DNA of 37,527 nucleotides from Candidatus Aerophobota bacterium (lineage in GTDB: Bacteria > Aerophobota > Aerophobia > Aerophobales > JAGGXI01). Positions 23,063 through 31,099 of this stretch are shown one piece after another (the first letter of the stretch is position 1; every line of letters starts with the position of its first letter). A model generated the notes under the pieces. The model was not told the DNA's origin, searched no databases, and saw only the letters and a program-made list of their open reading frames with translations. A program made the position numbers and the translations under genes. The stretch covers positions 1 through 37,527 of the forward strand of contig JAGGXI010000056.1 in NCBI GenBank assembly GCA_021163155.1, given 5' to 3'.

Positions 23063-24965
23063 AAATATTCTGATGTTTCTTTTTACTCTTTTTATTATAT
23101 CTGTTACCTTAAATTCTATTAGTATGTCCTCTCCTGGCGAACCTTTTATTAAGAGTTTATTAATTGTTTCTAACGTGGGAGATAGTATTCCTGACGATGA
23201 AAATAAGATAGTTAAATATAGAGATGAAGTGAATTTATTTGCTGTAATAAAGGATAAAAGAGGAAATTATTATTTGGGGGACGATAATTTTTTCCCTGAT
23301 AAAGTACGTTTAATAAGGGGAAAATTCAAAGAACTCTTAATGATAGGAGAAGGGGTTTACTCTATAGATAAGGGGACCCTTAAAAGGTGGAATAAGAAAG
23401 AATGGGGAGAGTTATCTTTCAACTGGTACAAAGTGATGCCAAAGATGGTACCTTCTCATCCCATTTCAACCTATAAATGGTATTCAAATGTTTTCACCGA
23501 ATACCCTGATGAAGGGGTATGGAGTGGATTTGATACTATAGAATACCAACAGGAGCTTTTGTCTGAGAAGGGTTGGCAAATACATCTACCAGGAGAACCA
23601 GGAACAGTTAGATTTAGAGTGGAGGTAAACTATAATGGGAGGACGGTCTCCTCACCCGGAAGGAACGACCCTTCACAACCAAGCCATATTGCTGCTCAAG
23701 ATTATGACAGGGGTATTAAACCTACAGTGCATAAAATTAGCAGACTTTCTAATCATAAAAATAGATTAATAAGATATATTGAAGCTTTTAAAGGTGTTCC
23801 CTGGTGTTGGGGGGCAGAATATAAAAAAGATGAAGAGCCCACTTCACATCAATCCGAGCTCTCTAATCCTGTCTGTATAGAATGTTCAGATTTGGTAATT
23901 GCCGCTTTAAGAGCTATGGGAAATGAAAATCTTTGCTATACCACGGCGGATGAGATAGCAAGAGGAAAGTATACTAAACCCATAGATAAGAGAGTTTTTA
24001 GGTATCTTCTTCTTGATATTTTTCATAGCTGGATTCCCAAAGGAGTAATTTTCTATAATAATGATTTTTATTTTTGTGGCAAAGGGAAAATCCAGATACG
24101 TGACCGCAATTTCAGGTTAAAAAAAGAGATTAAGAAATCTTCTTTTAATTATATAGATATCGCTATTTCTAATGATGATAGAATATATCTTATAAATGAG
24201 GTAAAAGATACGGAAAGGGAGATACAGGTTCTCGATTTTCAAGGAAATGAGAAAATGCGTTTTAATTTAAAAGTTGAGCGGAGTATAAAGTTAGGCGACC
24301 AGACTTATACTAAAGAATTTTTAGCCAGACCGGAAGGAATCACTATTTCCAAAGAAAATAATGAGATATATTTATTATCTTCTGATGAGGTGTATATTCT
24401 TGATCTAAATGGAAGATTGAAGAAGAGTTTTAAATTAAAAAACCTTTATGGTTCATTTGTTCCTACGGGATATCTTGTTGTGAGGAAAGGTTTAATTTAT
24501 ATTCCTGTTTATGATAAAAAAATCTTAGTTTATAATATGGAAGGCGAGGTAGTAAATAAAATAGTAATGGAAGATGTTGTCTTTGGACTTGATGTTTATG
24601 ATGATAGATTATGTGTAATAAATATAAGCCCTCTTCGAGTTATTCTGTATAAATTGAACGGGGAATTTTTAGAAGATTTCCGAAAAGCAATTGTTGACGA
24701 GAGTGGCGAAAGAATTACTATTCCTATTGGTGAGAAAAAAGATAATTTACATATAGGAGACCTTATTATGACTGGTGAGGAAGAGGCAGAAAACTTTAGT
24801 CATACAATGCTTCTTTATGAAGATTCTAATTTTAACGGTTTTCTGGATGGAGATGATAAAGTTATTTACGCTGGGCATAAAGGAGTTATGATTAGTCCCC
24901 TGGAAGAAAAGTTAAGAGGAAGAGATTTTACTCTTAGAAGATTTGATGGGTCTTTAATAAAATGA
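23052..24965 (+). CDS. Secreted NlpC/P60-like cysteine hydrolase interrupted by a beta-propeller-like insert
   Basis: 637 residues beginning with a signal peptide or anchor (hydrophobic about 6-25). After an N-terminal beta domain (30-200) come PWCWGAEY (250-257) and CIECSDLVIAALRAMG (275-290), matching the Cys half of NlpC/P60 domains, with C278 the likely nucleophile. Residues 331-545 form at least four NHL-like strands repeats (DDRIYLIN, NNEIYLLS, KGLIYIPV, DDRLCVIN). The matching His half follows only after them: IGDLI (568-572) and FSHTMLLYED (H584). Next is an EF-hand-like loop, DSNFNGFLDGDD (591-602). Cell-wall or amide hydrolysis is inferred; the insert is unusual. GTG start overlapping the HAD gene. 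Confidence 0.65.
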   Translation: MRIRNILMFLFTLFIISVTLNSISMSSPGEPFIKSLLIVSNVGDSIPDDENKIVKYRDEVNLFAVIKDKRGNYYLGDDNFFPDKVRLIRGKFKELLMIGEGVYSIDKGTLKRWNKKEWGELSFNWYKVMPKMVPSHPISTYKWYSNVFTEYPDEGVWSGFDTIEYQQELLSEKGWQIHLPGEPGTVRFRVEVNYNGRTVSSPGRNDPSQPSHIAAQDYDRGIKPTVHKISRLSNHKNRLIRYIEAFKGVPWCWGAEYKKDEEPTSHQSELSNPVCIECSDLVIAALRAMGNENLCYTTADEIARGKYTKPIDKRVFRYLLLDIFHSWIPKGVIFYNNDFYFCGKGKIQIRDRNFRLKKEIKKSSFNYIDIAISNDDRIYLINEVKDTEREIQVLDFQGNEKMRFNLKVERSIKLGDQTYTKEFLARPEGITISKENNEIYLLSSDEVYILDLNGRLKKSFKLKNLYGSFVPTGYLVVRKGLIYIPVYDKKILVYNMEGEVVNKIVMEDVVFGLDVYDDRLCVINISPLRVILYKLNGEFLEDFRKAIVDESGERITIPIGEKKDNLHIGDLIMTGEEEAENFSHTMLLYEDSNFNGFLDGDDKVIYAGHKGVMISPLEEKLRGRDFTLRRFDGSLIK

Positions 24966-25111
24966 GGGTATTTAAGGTTGGTTTTATTGAAGTAGCAGGT
25001 GTAGGTGCATTTTTACATAATATTTACACCGGAATTGAGAATATCCTTAAACAGATATTAAGCTCTCAAGGTATCCAGATTCCAACCTCAGATGCATTGC
25101 TTGTTGGTTGA
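24962..25111 (+). pseudogene. Fragment resembling a HepT/HEPN ribonuclease
   Basis: 49 codons starting in an ATGA overlap with the preceding stop. FLHNIYTGIENILKQIL resembles the central helix of HepT-like (DUF86-related) HEPN toxins, and IQIPTSDALL the following loop. The catalytic RxxxxH motif and both ends are missing, so it is a remnant. Its last base pairs overlap the -35 box of the gntR promoter. No MNT partner is adjacent; the nearest MNT gene is 10 kb away on the other strand. Confidence 0.4.
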
Positions 25112-25136
25112 CATTTATTTATTTTTTTTTTATAAT
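25108..25136 (+). promoter_or_regulatory. Consensus sigma70 promoter of the GntR gene
   Basis: Exact consensus TTGACA (25108-25113), 17-bp A/T-rich spacer, TATAAT (25131-25136), 34 bp before the start codon. The strongest promoter I can see in the window. Confidence 0.8.
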
Positions 25137-25170
25137 ATACATCAGGTCATCATATCTTTAGAGGAATTTT

Positions 25171-25884
25171 ATGAAACCAATCACAAAAAGCAGTTTATCT
25201 ACTGCTGTAGTTGAAAAAATTGTAGATGCAATTAAGAGGGGAAATTTTAAACCGGGGGATAAACTCCCTTCGATGTATAAACTTAGTGAAGAGTTAAAAG
25301 TAGGCCATAGTTCAATAAGGGAAGGTTTAAAACAACTACAGAGTACAGGTCTTATAGAAATTAAACAAGGAAAGGGTACTTTTATAAGTGAGAGAATAAA
25401 TATTAATTCTCTATCGAGAAATATTGGCCATTTATTAATTTTGCAAAAACCAGATATTTTTTATCTTATAGAAACCAGGATGATAATTGAGCGGGGGACT
25501 GTGAGGCTTGCTACAAAAAGAGCCTCTAAAGATGATATTAAGAAATTATCTCGAATAATTCAAAATATGGAGGCTAATCTAAATAATTTAGAAAATTTTG
25601 TTGAAGAAGATATGTCTTTTCATCTCAAAATAGCTGAGTTTTCAGAAAATCCTATACTCCCTATATTTTTTAACTCTATCCGTGGCTTATTTTTAAAAGA
25701 AGTAGAAGCAGTGGTAAGATTATCTGGAGGGCGAGAAAGAGCAATTAATTACCATAAGAAAATCTATATGGCCATAAAAGACCGTCATAGTGATAGGGCA
25801 ATAAAAGCAATGATTGACCATCTAACAGATATCGAAAAAGCAATTTCTAAATATCTTAATAAAAATCTTAAAGATAATCCCTGA
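25171..25884 (+). CDS. GntR-family regulator, FadR subfamily
   Basis: 237 residues. The N-terminal winged helix includes GNFKPGDKLPSMYKLSEELK and SSIREGLKQLQSTGLIEIKQ. The C-terminal helical FCD ligand domain (about 85-230) has DMSFHLKIAEFS, YHKKIY and MIDHL, with the Asp/His residues that often hold a metal and a carboxylate ligand. FadR-type regulators commonly control organic-acid uptake and breakdown genes beside them, here the TRAP transporter. AGAGGA precedes the ATG. The last two bases of the TGA stop are the first two bases of the repeat element that follows, so insertion may have set the C-terminus. Confidence 0.88.
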   Translation: MKPITKSSLSTAVVEKIVDAIKRGNFKPGDKLPSMYKLSEELKVGHSSIREGLKQLQSTGLIEIKQGKGTFISERININSLSRNIGHLLILQKPDIFYLIETRMIIERGTVRLATKRASKDDIKKLSRIIQNMEANLNNLENFVEEDMSFHLKIAEFSENPILPIFFNSIRGLFLKEVEAVVRLSGGRERAINYHKKIYMAIKDRHSDRAIKAMIDHLTDIEKAISKYLNKNLKDNP

Positions 25885-26105
25885 TTCGGTAATTTGAATA
25901 ATAACCATTAAGTTTATCCTGGAATGTTGTTCTGAGTCTAATCTCCATGAAAATTAAATTTTTTAAAATTTTTTAGGAGCAAAAAATATTTTTCTTTTTT
26001 GGGTAGGGGCGACTTCAGTCGCCCTTTGCAAAACAAGAGTTAGAGGTAATTGGGAGACTAAAGCCTCCCCTACTCAGCCCAATCACTCTAACAGTTTGCC
26101 GAATC
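25883..26105. repeat. Palindromic repeat element R1 with GATTCGGCAA-type ends
   Basis: 223 bp with 10-bp terminal repeats GATTCGGTAA (25883-25892) and TTGCCGAATC (26096-26105), one mismatch. The core has the hairpin GGGCGACTTCAGTCGCCC (26007-26024), a spacer TTTGCAAAACAAGAGTTAGA, and a second imperfect hairpin at 26052-26069. The first 120 bp closely match 30868-30985. No coding capacity. Confidence 0.8.
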
Positions 26106-26144
26106 TGAGGTAATGTAAATAAATAAAGAATTTTTAAGAGAACT

Positions 26145-26202
26145 GTAATATCAAATATTACGCAATCATAAAGGTGAATAGGTAGATTGTATAATGTCTA
26201 CC
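26145..26202. promoter_or_regulatory. Candidate operators and promoter upstream of dctP
   Basis: A perfect palindrome GTAATAT-CAA-ATATTAC (26145-26161) and a second one with arms GGTAGA/TCTACC (26181-26202). The second encloses TATAAT (26190-26195), a possible -10 box with only a weak -35. An operator over the -10 would suit repression by the neighbouring GntR protein; this pairing is inferred. Confidence 0.4.
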
Positions 26203-26326
26203 GCCCTACTTTGTTTAATAAAAATTAGTGGGGTACCAGAATCTATTATACACCAGGAGGTGATATATTAAACTAACCATAGGTAGTTAAAATTAAAGAA
26301 TTTAAAATTATTAAAAGGAGAATCCA

Positions 26327-27379
26327 ATGCATAAAAGTACAAAAGTAATAACTTTAATAACTTTTATTTTGTTTAGTGTAGCAAGTGTAAGTAGCATTGT
26401 TTTTACGGCAGAAACAAAACCTATAGTATTCAAATTGGGTCATTTTGAACCTCCGGATGTATACACTACCATTGAGCATCCTATGGCAGTAGTTTTTAAA
26501 TCCATTGTAGAGGCGAGAACCAATGGTCAAATTAAAGTTGAAATTTACCCCTCTTGCACACTTGGCAAGGAAAGAGAAATGATGGAGAGTACACAACTTG
26601 GGGTTATTCAAGGATGCATCATTGCTGAAGGGACAGTCCCTATTTTCTTCCCATTAATTCAAGTTTTTAGTATACCTTATCTTTTTCCCACTGAGAGTAT
26701 TGGATGGAAGGTAACAGATGGTTCTTTTGGAAAGGAGCTATTTGAAGAGATGCGACGAACCACAGGTTTACGAGTAATAGCTACTGGTCGAGGAGCATTT
26801 CGAAATTTCACTAATAGTAAACATCCTATCCATTCTCCAAAGGATATGAAAGGTTTAAAATTGAGAACAATGCAAATCCCGGCTCATATGGCTATGGTAA
26901 AAGCTTTAGGAGGAGCAGCTACGCCTATATCTTGGGCTGAAATTTATTCTGCTCTTCAAACTGGTGTTGTAGATGGACAGGAAAATCCTGTGGGAATAAT
27001 TGTTTCTGGGAGGTTATACGAGGTACAGAAATATCTTACACTTGATGGTCATGTTTATAGTACCAGTTTCTTTATGATTAACGATGAATGGTTTAAATCT
27101 TTACCAAAATCTTATCAGAAAATTATTCTGGATGCTGGAAGGGCAGCTACTGTAACTGGTAGAGGTGTTTCTCGGTTGCAAGATGCATTAGGTTTGAAGA
27201 AGTTAAAAGATGAAGGAATGGAGGTTTACTCACCTACATCTGAGGAAATGGCTGAGTTTAGAAAACGTTCTCAGGGAACAGTTATTCAATGGTTGAGAGA
27301 GAATGTTAAGGGTTCAGATAAATGGATTGATAAACTTCTTAAGGAAACAGAAGATACAGAGAAAAAGTTAGGGTGGTAA
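26327..27379 (+). CDS. dctP: TRAP transporter substrate-binding protein
   Basis: 350 residues with a signal peptide (about 1-29). The DctP fold is marked by KLGHFEPPDVYTTIEHPMAV near the N-terminus, GLKLRTMQIPAHMAMVKALG with the conserved Arg that clamps the substrate carboxylate, and DGQENPVGIIVSGRLYEVQK. The periplasmic protein hands an organic acid to the DctQM channel, driven by a sodium or proton gradient. The ligand cannot be told from sequence; context suggests an aromatic or methylated acid at most as a guess. AAGGAG lies 7 nt before the ATG. Confidence 0.9.
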   Translation: MHKSTKVITLITFILFSVASVSSIVFTAETKPIVFKLGHFEPPDVYTTIEHPMAVVFKSIVEARTNGQIKVEIYPSCTLGKEREMMESTQLGVIQGCIIAEGTVPIFFPLIQVFSIPYLFPTESIGWKVTDGSFGKELFEEMRRTTGLRVIATGRGAFRNFTNSKHPIHSPKDMKGLKLRTMQIPAHMAMVKALGGAATPISWAEIYSALQTGVVDGQENPVGIIVSGRLYEVQKYLTLDGHVYSTSFFMINDEWFKSLPKSYQKIILDAGRAATVTGRGVSRLQDALGLKKLKDEGMEVYSPTSEEMAEFRKRSQGTVIQWLRENVKGSDKWIDKLLKETEDTEKKLGW

Positions 27380-27399
27380 AAAATCGGTTAGATTACGAA

Positions 27400-27433
27400 A
27401 TAGAACTGGCGGAAAGCTTTCCGCCAGTTCTAT
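27400..27433. terminator. Perfect 34-bp palindrome after dctP
   Basis: Arms ATAGAACTGGCGGAAAG and CTTTCCGCCAGTTCTAT meet without a loop, centred on AAGCTT, 20 bp after the dctP stop. No T run follows, so it may be an RNA-stabilising or attenuating hairpin between dctP and dctQM rather than a classical terminator. Confidence 0.5.
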
Positions 27434-27474
27434 ATAACTTTATAATATATAGAGCTTATTAAAGTTCTCCACCT

Positions 27475-27548
27475 GGGTAGGGGAGGCTTTAGCCTCCCAA
27501 TAGACTCTAACTCTTGTTTTGCAAAGGGCGACTGAAGTCGCCCTACCC
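27475..27548 (-). repeat. Palindromic repeat core R2, reverse orientation
   Basis: 74 bp equal to the core of R1 read on the other strand: GGGAGGCTTTAGCCTCCC, TCTAACTCTTGTTTTGCAAA, GGGCGACTGAAGTCGCCC. The GATTCGGCAA ends are absent; instead CCAC/GTGG flanks it. Fills the dctP-dctQ gap together with the palindrome; nothing else is seen in 27380-27651. Confidence 0.75.
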
Positions 27549-27651
27549 ACAAGTGGGTTGTCTAAAATTTTGGTAGGTTGAAGTAGGTTAAAAATAGAGG
27601 GAAAGAAGTTCTTAAATCGCCTCATATATAATAAAAGCAAAGGCAGAAAAT

Positions 27652-28161
27652 GTGGATAGAATAGTCAAGTTTGTTTTAGTGATAAGTGATATTATTGATA
27701 GGATAGCAGGGTCTATATGCATATTTTTAGGTATAGGTATGACAGTTATTGTGGTAGTAAGTGTTTTTTTTCGATATGTTCTCCTCTCTCCTTTGGTTTG
27801 GGCGGAAGAAATATCAACATTTTTAATGGTATGGTTAGCTATGATGGGGGCAAGTATGGGATTAAAGAAGAATAAACACGTAGGAGTAAATTATATAGTA
27901 GAAAAACTTGTTTCTTCTAAGAGAGTGAAAAAAATAATAAGTATAATAGTTAATGTACTAATTGTAATTTTCTTAATAGTAATGCTAAAGGAAGGATATT
28001 CTCTTTCTCTATTTGCAAAAAATCAAGTATCTCCTGCTATAGGAATATCTATGTTTTGGCCTTATTTTGGGCTTTTGGTAGGAGGATTTATAATGATTGT
28101 ACAGGTGGTATGTCGAATAATAGAAGATTTTAATATGGTTGTACAGAGAAAAACTATTTGA
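27652..28161 (+). CDS. dctQ: TRAP transporter small membrane subunit
   Basis: 169 residues with four membrane helices at about 8-38, 45-65, 85-110 and 125-150. It has the DctQ features RYVLLSPLVWAEEISTFLMV and a lysine-rich loop. GTG start with AAAGG 8 nt upstream; the overlapping ATG one base earlier is out of frame and closes after four codons. DctQ joins DctM and contacts DctP. 58 bp to dctM. Confidence 0.88.
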   Translation: MDRIVKFVLVISDIIDRIAGSICIFLGIGMTVIVVVSVFFRYVLLSPLVWAEEISTFLMVWLAMMGASMGLKKNKHVGVNYIVEKLVSSKRVKKIISIIVNVLIVIFLIVMLKEGYSLSLFAKNQVSPAIGISMFWPYFGLLVGGFIMIVQVVCRIIEDFNMVVQRKTI

Positions 28162-28219
28162 GAGTATGAAAACAATTTAATTAACCAATAATAATTGTAA
28201 TTACTTAAAAAGGAAAAAA

Positions 28220-29509
28220 ATGGCATTAGTTGTTATGACAATAGTTTTTGGTTTATCTTTAATATTAGGTATGCCAATTGCTTTTTGCTTAGGATTGTCT
28301 TCATTGGCTACTTTTATATATATAGGAAATCCCCTGTTTTTAAAGATAATTCCCCAGATGATATTTCAAGGAATAAGTATGTTTTCACTTATGGCGATTC
28401 CTTTCTTTATATTAGCAGGGGAGATAATGAATAAATCGCAAATTACAGATACTATAATAAATTTCGCAAATGTTTTAGTAGGGCATATAAAGGGAGGATT
28501 AGCTCATGTAAATATAATCTCCAGTATATTTTTTGCTGGTATCACAGGAGCAGCCGTAGCGGATACAGCTGCTTTGGGTACGATATTAATACCTGCAATG
28601 GTTCATGAGGGATATGATGAGGATTTTAGTGCGGCTGTTACTGTGTCTTCTTCTGTAATAGGACCAATTATTCCACCCAGTATTGTTATGGTGATTTATG
28701 GGGTAACTATGAAAGTCTCTATCGCTGCTTTGTTTGCTTCAGGATTTGTGCCAGGTCTTCTAATCGGAATTGCATTAATGATTGTAGCTTACTTTATTTC
28801 TAAAAAAAAGGGTTACGGTTATAGAAAGAGAGCATCGTTTCGAGAAATACTATCCAAATCCAGAAAAGCATTTTGGGGTTTACTGATGCCTATTATAATT
28901 TTAGGAGGCATTCTTAGCGGTGTATTTACTCCAACAGAGGCAGCTGCTGTAGCTGTAGTTTATGGGTGTTTTGCTGGTTTCTTTATTTTCCGAACCTTAA
29001 AATTATCTGATTTCCCAGGTATGTTAAAGCGTACCGCAATTACAAGCTCTGTGGTTCTTTTGATAATAGGGAATGCTAAGATTATGGGTTGGATTTTAGC
29101 TTATGAACATATGCCTGAGATTATGGCTAATCTGTTTTTATCAATTACTAATAATCCTTATCTTATGCTTTTATTAATAAATTTACTTTTATTAATTGTA
29201 GGAATGTTTATGGAAATTTCAGCCGCTATTGTACTTTTGGCTCCTATATTAGCGCCTTTAGTTACATCTTTTGGGATTCATCCTCTTCATTTTGCTATCG
29301 TAATGTTAGTTAATTTAAATATTGGTCTTATAACTCCCCCTCTTGGACAATGTTTATTTACAGTTTGTGGTATAACTAATTTATCTATGGAGCAAGTAGT
29401 GAAGGCTACCTTGCCTTTTATTTTAGCAGAAATTGCCGTTCTCATACTAATAACGTATATTCCTGCTTTAACAGCATTTATTCCTCAACTGTTAGGTTAT
29501 TATAAATAA
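28220..29509 (+). CDS. dctM: TRAP transporter large membrane subunit
   Basis: 429 residues, the normal DctM length, with about 12 membrane segments. Characteristic stretches: LMAIPFFILAGEIMNKSQIT, GAAVADTAALGTILIPAM, IIPPSIVMVIYGV, FTPTEAAAVAVVYG, and NLNIGLITPPLGQCLF. It forms the ion-coupled elevator for the acid delivered by DctP. AAGGA precedes the ATG. Completes an intact three-gene TRAP system. Confidence 0.92.
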   Translation: MALVVMTIVFGLSLILGMPIAFCLGLSSLATFIYIGNPLFLKIIPQMIFQGISMFSLMAIPFFILAGEIMNKSQITDTIINFANVLVGHIKGGLAHVNIISSIFFAGITGAAVADTAALGTILIPAMVHEGYDEDFSAAVTVSSSVIGPIIPPSIVMVIYGVTMKVSIAALFASGFVPGLLIGIALMIVAYFISKKKGYGYRKRASFREILSKSRKAFWGLLMPIIILGGILSGVFTPTEAAAVAVVYGCFAGFFIFRTLKLSDFPGMLKRTAITSSVVLLIIGNAKIMGWILAYEHMPEIMANLFLSITNNPYLMLLLINLLLLIVGMFMEISAAIVLLAPILAPLVTSFGIHPLHFAIVMLVNLNIGLITPPLGQCLFTVCGITNLSMEQVVKATLPFILAEIAVLILITYIPALTAFIPQLLGYYK

Positions 29510-29580
29510 TAAAAGTAACTATTCCGTCTGTTCAATTATGGTAATATAAATAAACCTGGGGCTAATTGGCTGTTTAGTGT

Positions 29581-29682
29581 GTAGGGGTAAGGCTAATCGC
29601 CCTTTGCAAAACAAGAGTTAGAGGTAATTGGGAGGCTAAAGCCTCCCCTACCCCGCAGAGAGCTTTAATAGATTGTCGAATC
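29581..29682. repeat. Palindromic repeat R3
   Basis: The core at 29581-29654 matches R1 (CCCTTTGCAAAACAAGAGTT, GGGAGGCTAAAGCCTCCC), but the first hairpin is degenerate (GGTAAGGCTAATCGCC). The right end TTGTCGAATC (29673-29682) has one mismatch to TTGCCGAATC; a left end is not clear. Occupies the dctM-methyltransferase gap. Confidence 0.7.
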
Positions 29683-29746
29683 CTGGGCTAAAGTTAGTAC
29701 AGGGTGCCTGAATAGTTACTAAAAAATATATAGAGGTGTTAAAAAT

Positions 29747-30778
29747 ATGTTTAAAAAAAATTTTTCTCCGAAACGTCGATTTTTATCAGGTCTCTTTGGA
29801 GGGCGTAAAGGACTGCGTATTTCGGTAGGTAATCCCACTTCAATTGTATGTATAGAACTTATGCAAAAAACGGGCATCCATTTTCCCGAGGCTCATCTGG
29901 ATGCTAAGTTAATGGCGGAACTTGCTGCTGCTGGACATGAAATTTTAGATTATGATACTGTAATGCCAGAATTTAGTGTTCAACAGGAAGCTGCAGCACT
30001 TGGTTGTGAAGTTAACTGGGGGAATGATAATATGATGCCGGAAGCCAAAACGCATCCCGTTAAGGAACTTAAGGATATAATTATTCCTGATAATATTTTA
30101 GAAAAACCATCAATTAAAGTTGTTTTGGATGCTATTTCTATTCTTAGAAAAGAATATGGAGATCATATAGCTATTTTGGGTAAAGTAATGGGACCGTGGA
30201 CCATTTCTTATCACCTCGTTGGCACTCAGGAATTTTTGACCTGGGTTATTTTAGCACAGGATAAAATTAGACGTTTTTTAGATGTTTTAAAAGAAGTTAC
30301 CATTATTTTCGGAAAAGCTCAGATGCAGGCTGGAGCAGATGCTATTACTTTAGCTGACCATGCTACAGGAGACCTTGTAAGGCCAGAGACATATCGTGAT
30401 TTTTTGATACCTATTCACCAGGAGATTATTCGAAGAATAGGAGCTCCAATTATTTTGCACATTTGTGGAAATTGCATTGACCGTTTACGTTATTTTGTGG
30501 AAGCTGGTTTTGATGCTTATCATTTTGAATGGCAAGTTGATGCACAAAAAGCCGTTAAAATTGTAAATGGAGAAATGTCCCTTATAGGGAATATTAATAA
30601 TGCAAAGACTTTGTATAATGGTAAACCTGAAGATGTTTATGCTCAGGCTAAGTATAGCATAAAAGCAGGTGTAAACATTCTTGCCCCCGAGTGTTGCATT
30701 CCTCTGCAGACACCTTTGCGCAATCTAAAGGCCATTGTGGAAGCAGCAAAAGATGGATATCGAGAAACGGATAGATGA
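29747..30778 (+). CDS. MtaA/CmuA-type cobamide methyltransferase (uroporphyrinogen decarboxylase fold)
   Basis: 343 residues, close to MtaA in length. Zinc ligands align as H238-x-C240 in ILHICGN and C316/C317 in APECCIP, the positions known for methanogen MtaA. These enzymes move a methyl group between a corrinoid and a thiol; true uroporphyrinogen decarboxylases lack this zinc site. No corrinoid protein or B12 riboswitch is adjacent, so the methyl donor is open. GAGGTG lies 8 nt before the ATG. Its position after a TRAP transporter suggests it works on an imported compound or shares its regulation. Confidence 0.8.
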   Translation: MFKKNFSPKRRFLSGLFGGRKGLRISVGNPTSIVCIELMQKTGIHFPEAHLDAKLMAELAAAGHEILDYDTVMPEFSVQQEAAALGCEVNWGNDNMMPEAKTHPVKELKDIIIPDNILEKPSIKVVLDAISILRKEYGDHIAILGKVMGPWTISYHLVGTQEFLTWVILAQDKIRRFLDVLKEVTIIFGKAQMQAGADAITLADHATGDLVRPETYRDFLIPIHQEIIRRIGAPIILHICGNCIDRLRYFVEAGFDAYHFEWQVDAQKAVKIVNGEMSLIGNINNAKTLYNGKPEDVYAQAKYSIKAGVNILAPECCIPLQTPLRNLKAIVEAAKDGYRETDR

Positions 30779-30799
30779 GATTTTATCATTTCTCTAATT

Positions 30800-30827
30800 T
30801 TGACATCTTGCCGTAATGTGTTAAAAT
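30800..30827 (+). promoter_or_regulatory. Candidate promoter of the activase gene
   Basis: TTGACA (30800-30805), 16-bp spacer, TAAAAT (30822-30827). The palindromic element R4 then lies inside the resulting 270-nt leader. Confidence 0.5.
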
Positions 30828-30867
30828 CAAAAAATATGTTTTTAGATTTTCACCTATTTTAAACCCG

Positions 30868-31064
30868 GATTCGGCAATTTGAATAATGACTATTAAGTTT
30901 ATCCTGGAATATTGTTCTGAGTCTAATCTTAATGAAGATTAAATTTTTTAGGAGCAAAAAATATTTTTCTTTTTTGGGTAGGGGTGACTTCAGTCGCCCT
31001 TTGCATAGGGAACGGTCGCGACCGTTACCTACCCAGGCCAAGCACTCTCACAGTTTGCCGAATC
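30868..31064. repeat. Palindromic repeat element R4 with perfect GATTCGGCAA ends
   Basis: 197 bp with exact 10-bp terminal repeats (30868-30877, 31055-31064). The left 120 bp and first hairpin TGACTTCAGTCGCCC match R1. The second hairpin is replaced by an unrelated one, GGGAACGGTCGCGACCGTTACC, showing that stem sequences are exchanged between copies while the ends are kept. Confidence 0.8.
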
Positions 31065-31099
31065 TATGTTAAACCTTTTTTGGAATGGAGGATTAAGGG

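Noticed and set aside
29510-29746. Possible cobalamin riboswitch before the methyltransferase
   Set aside because: No B12-box-like sequence is seen; the structure present is the palindromic repeat R3.
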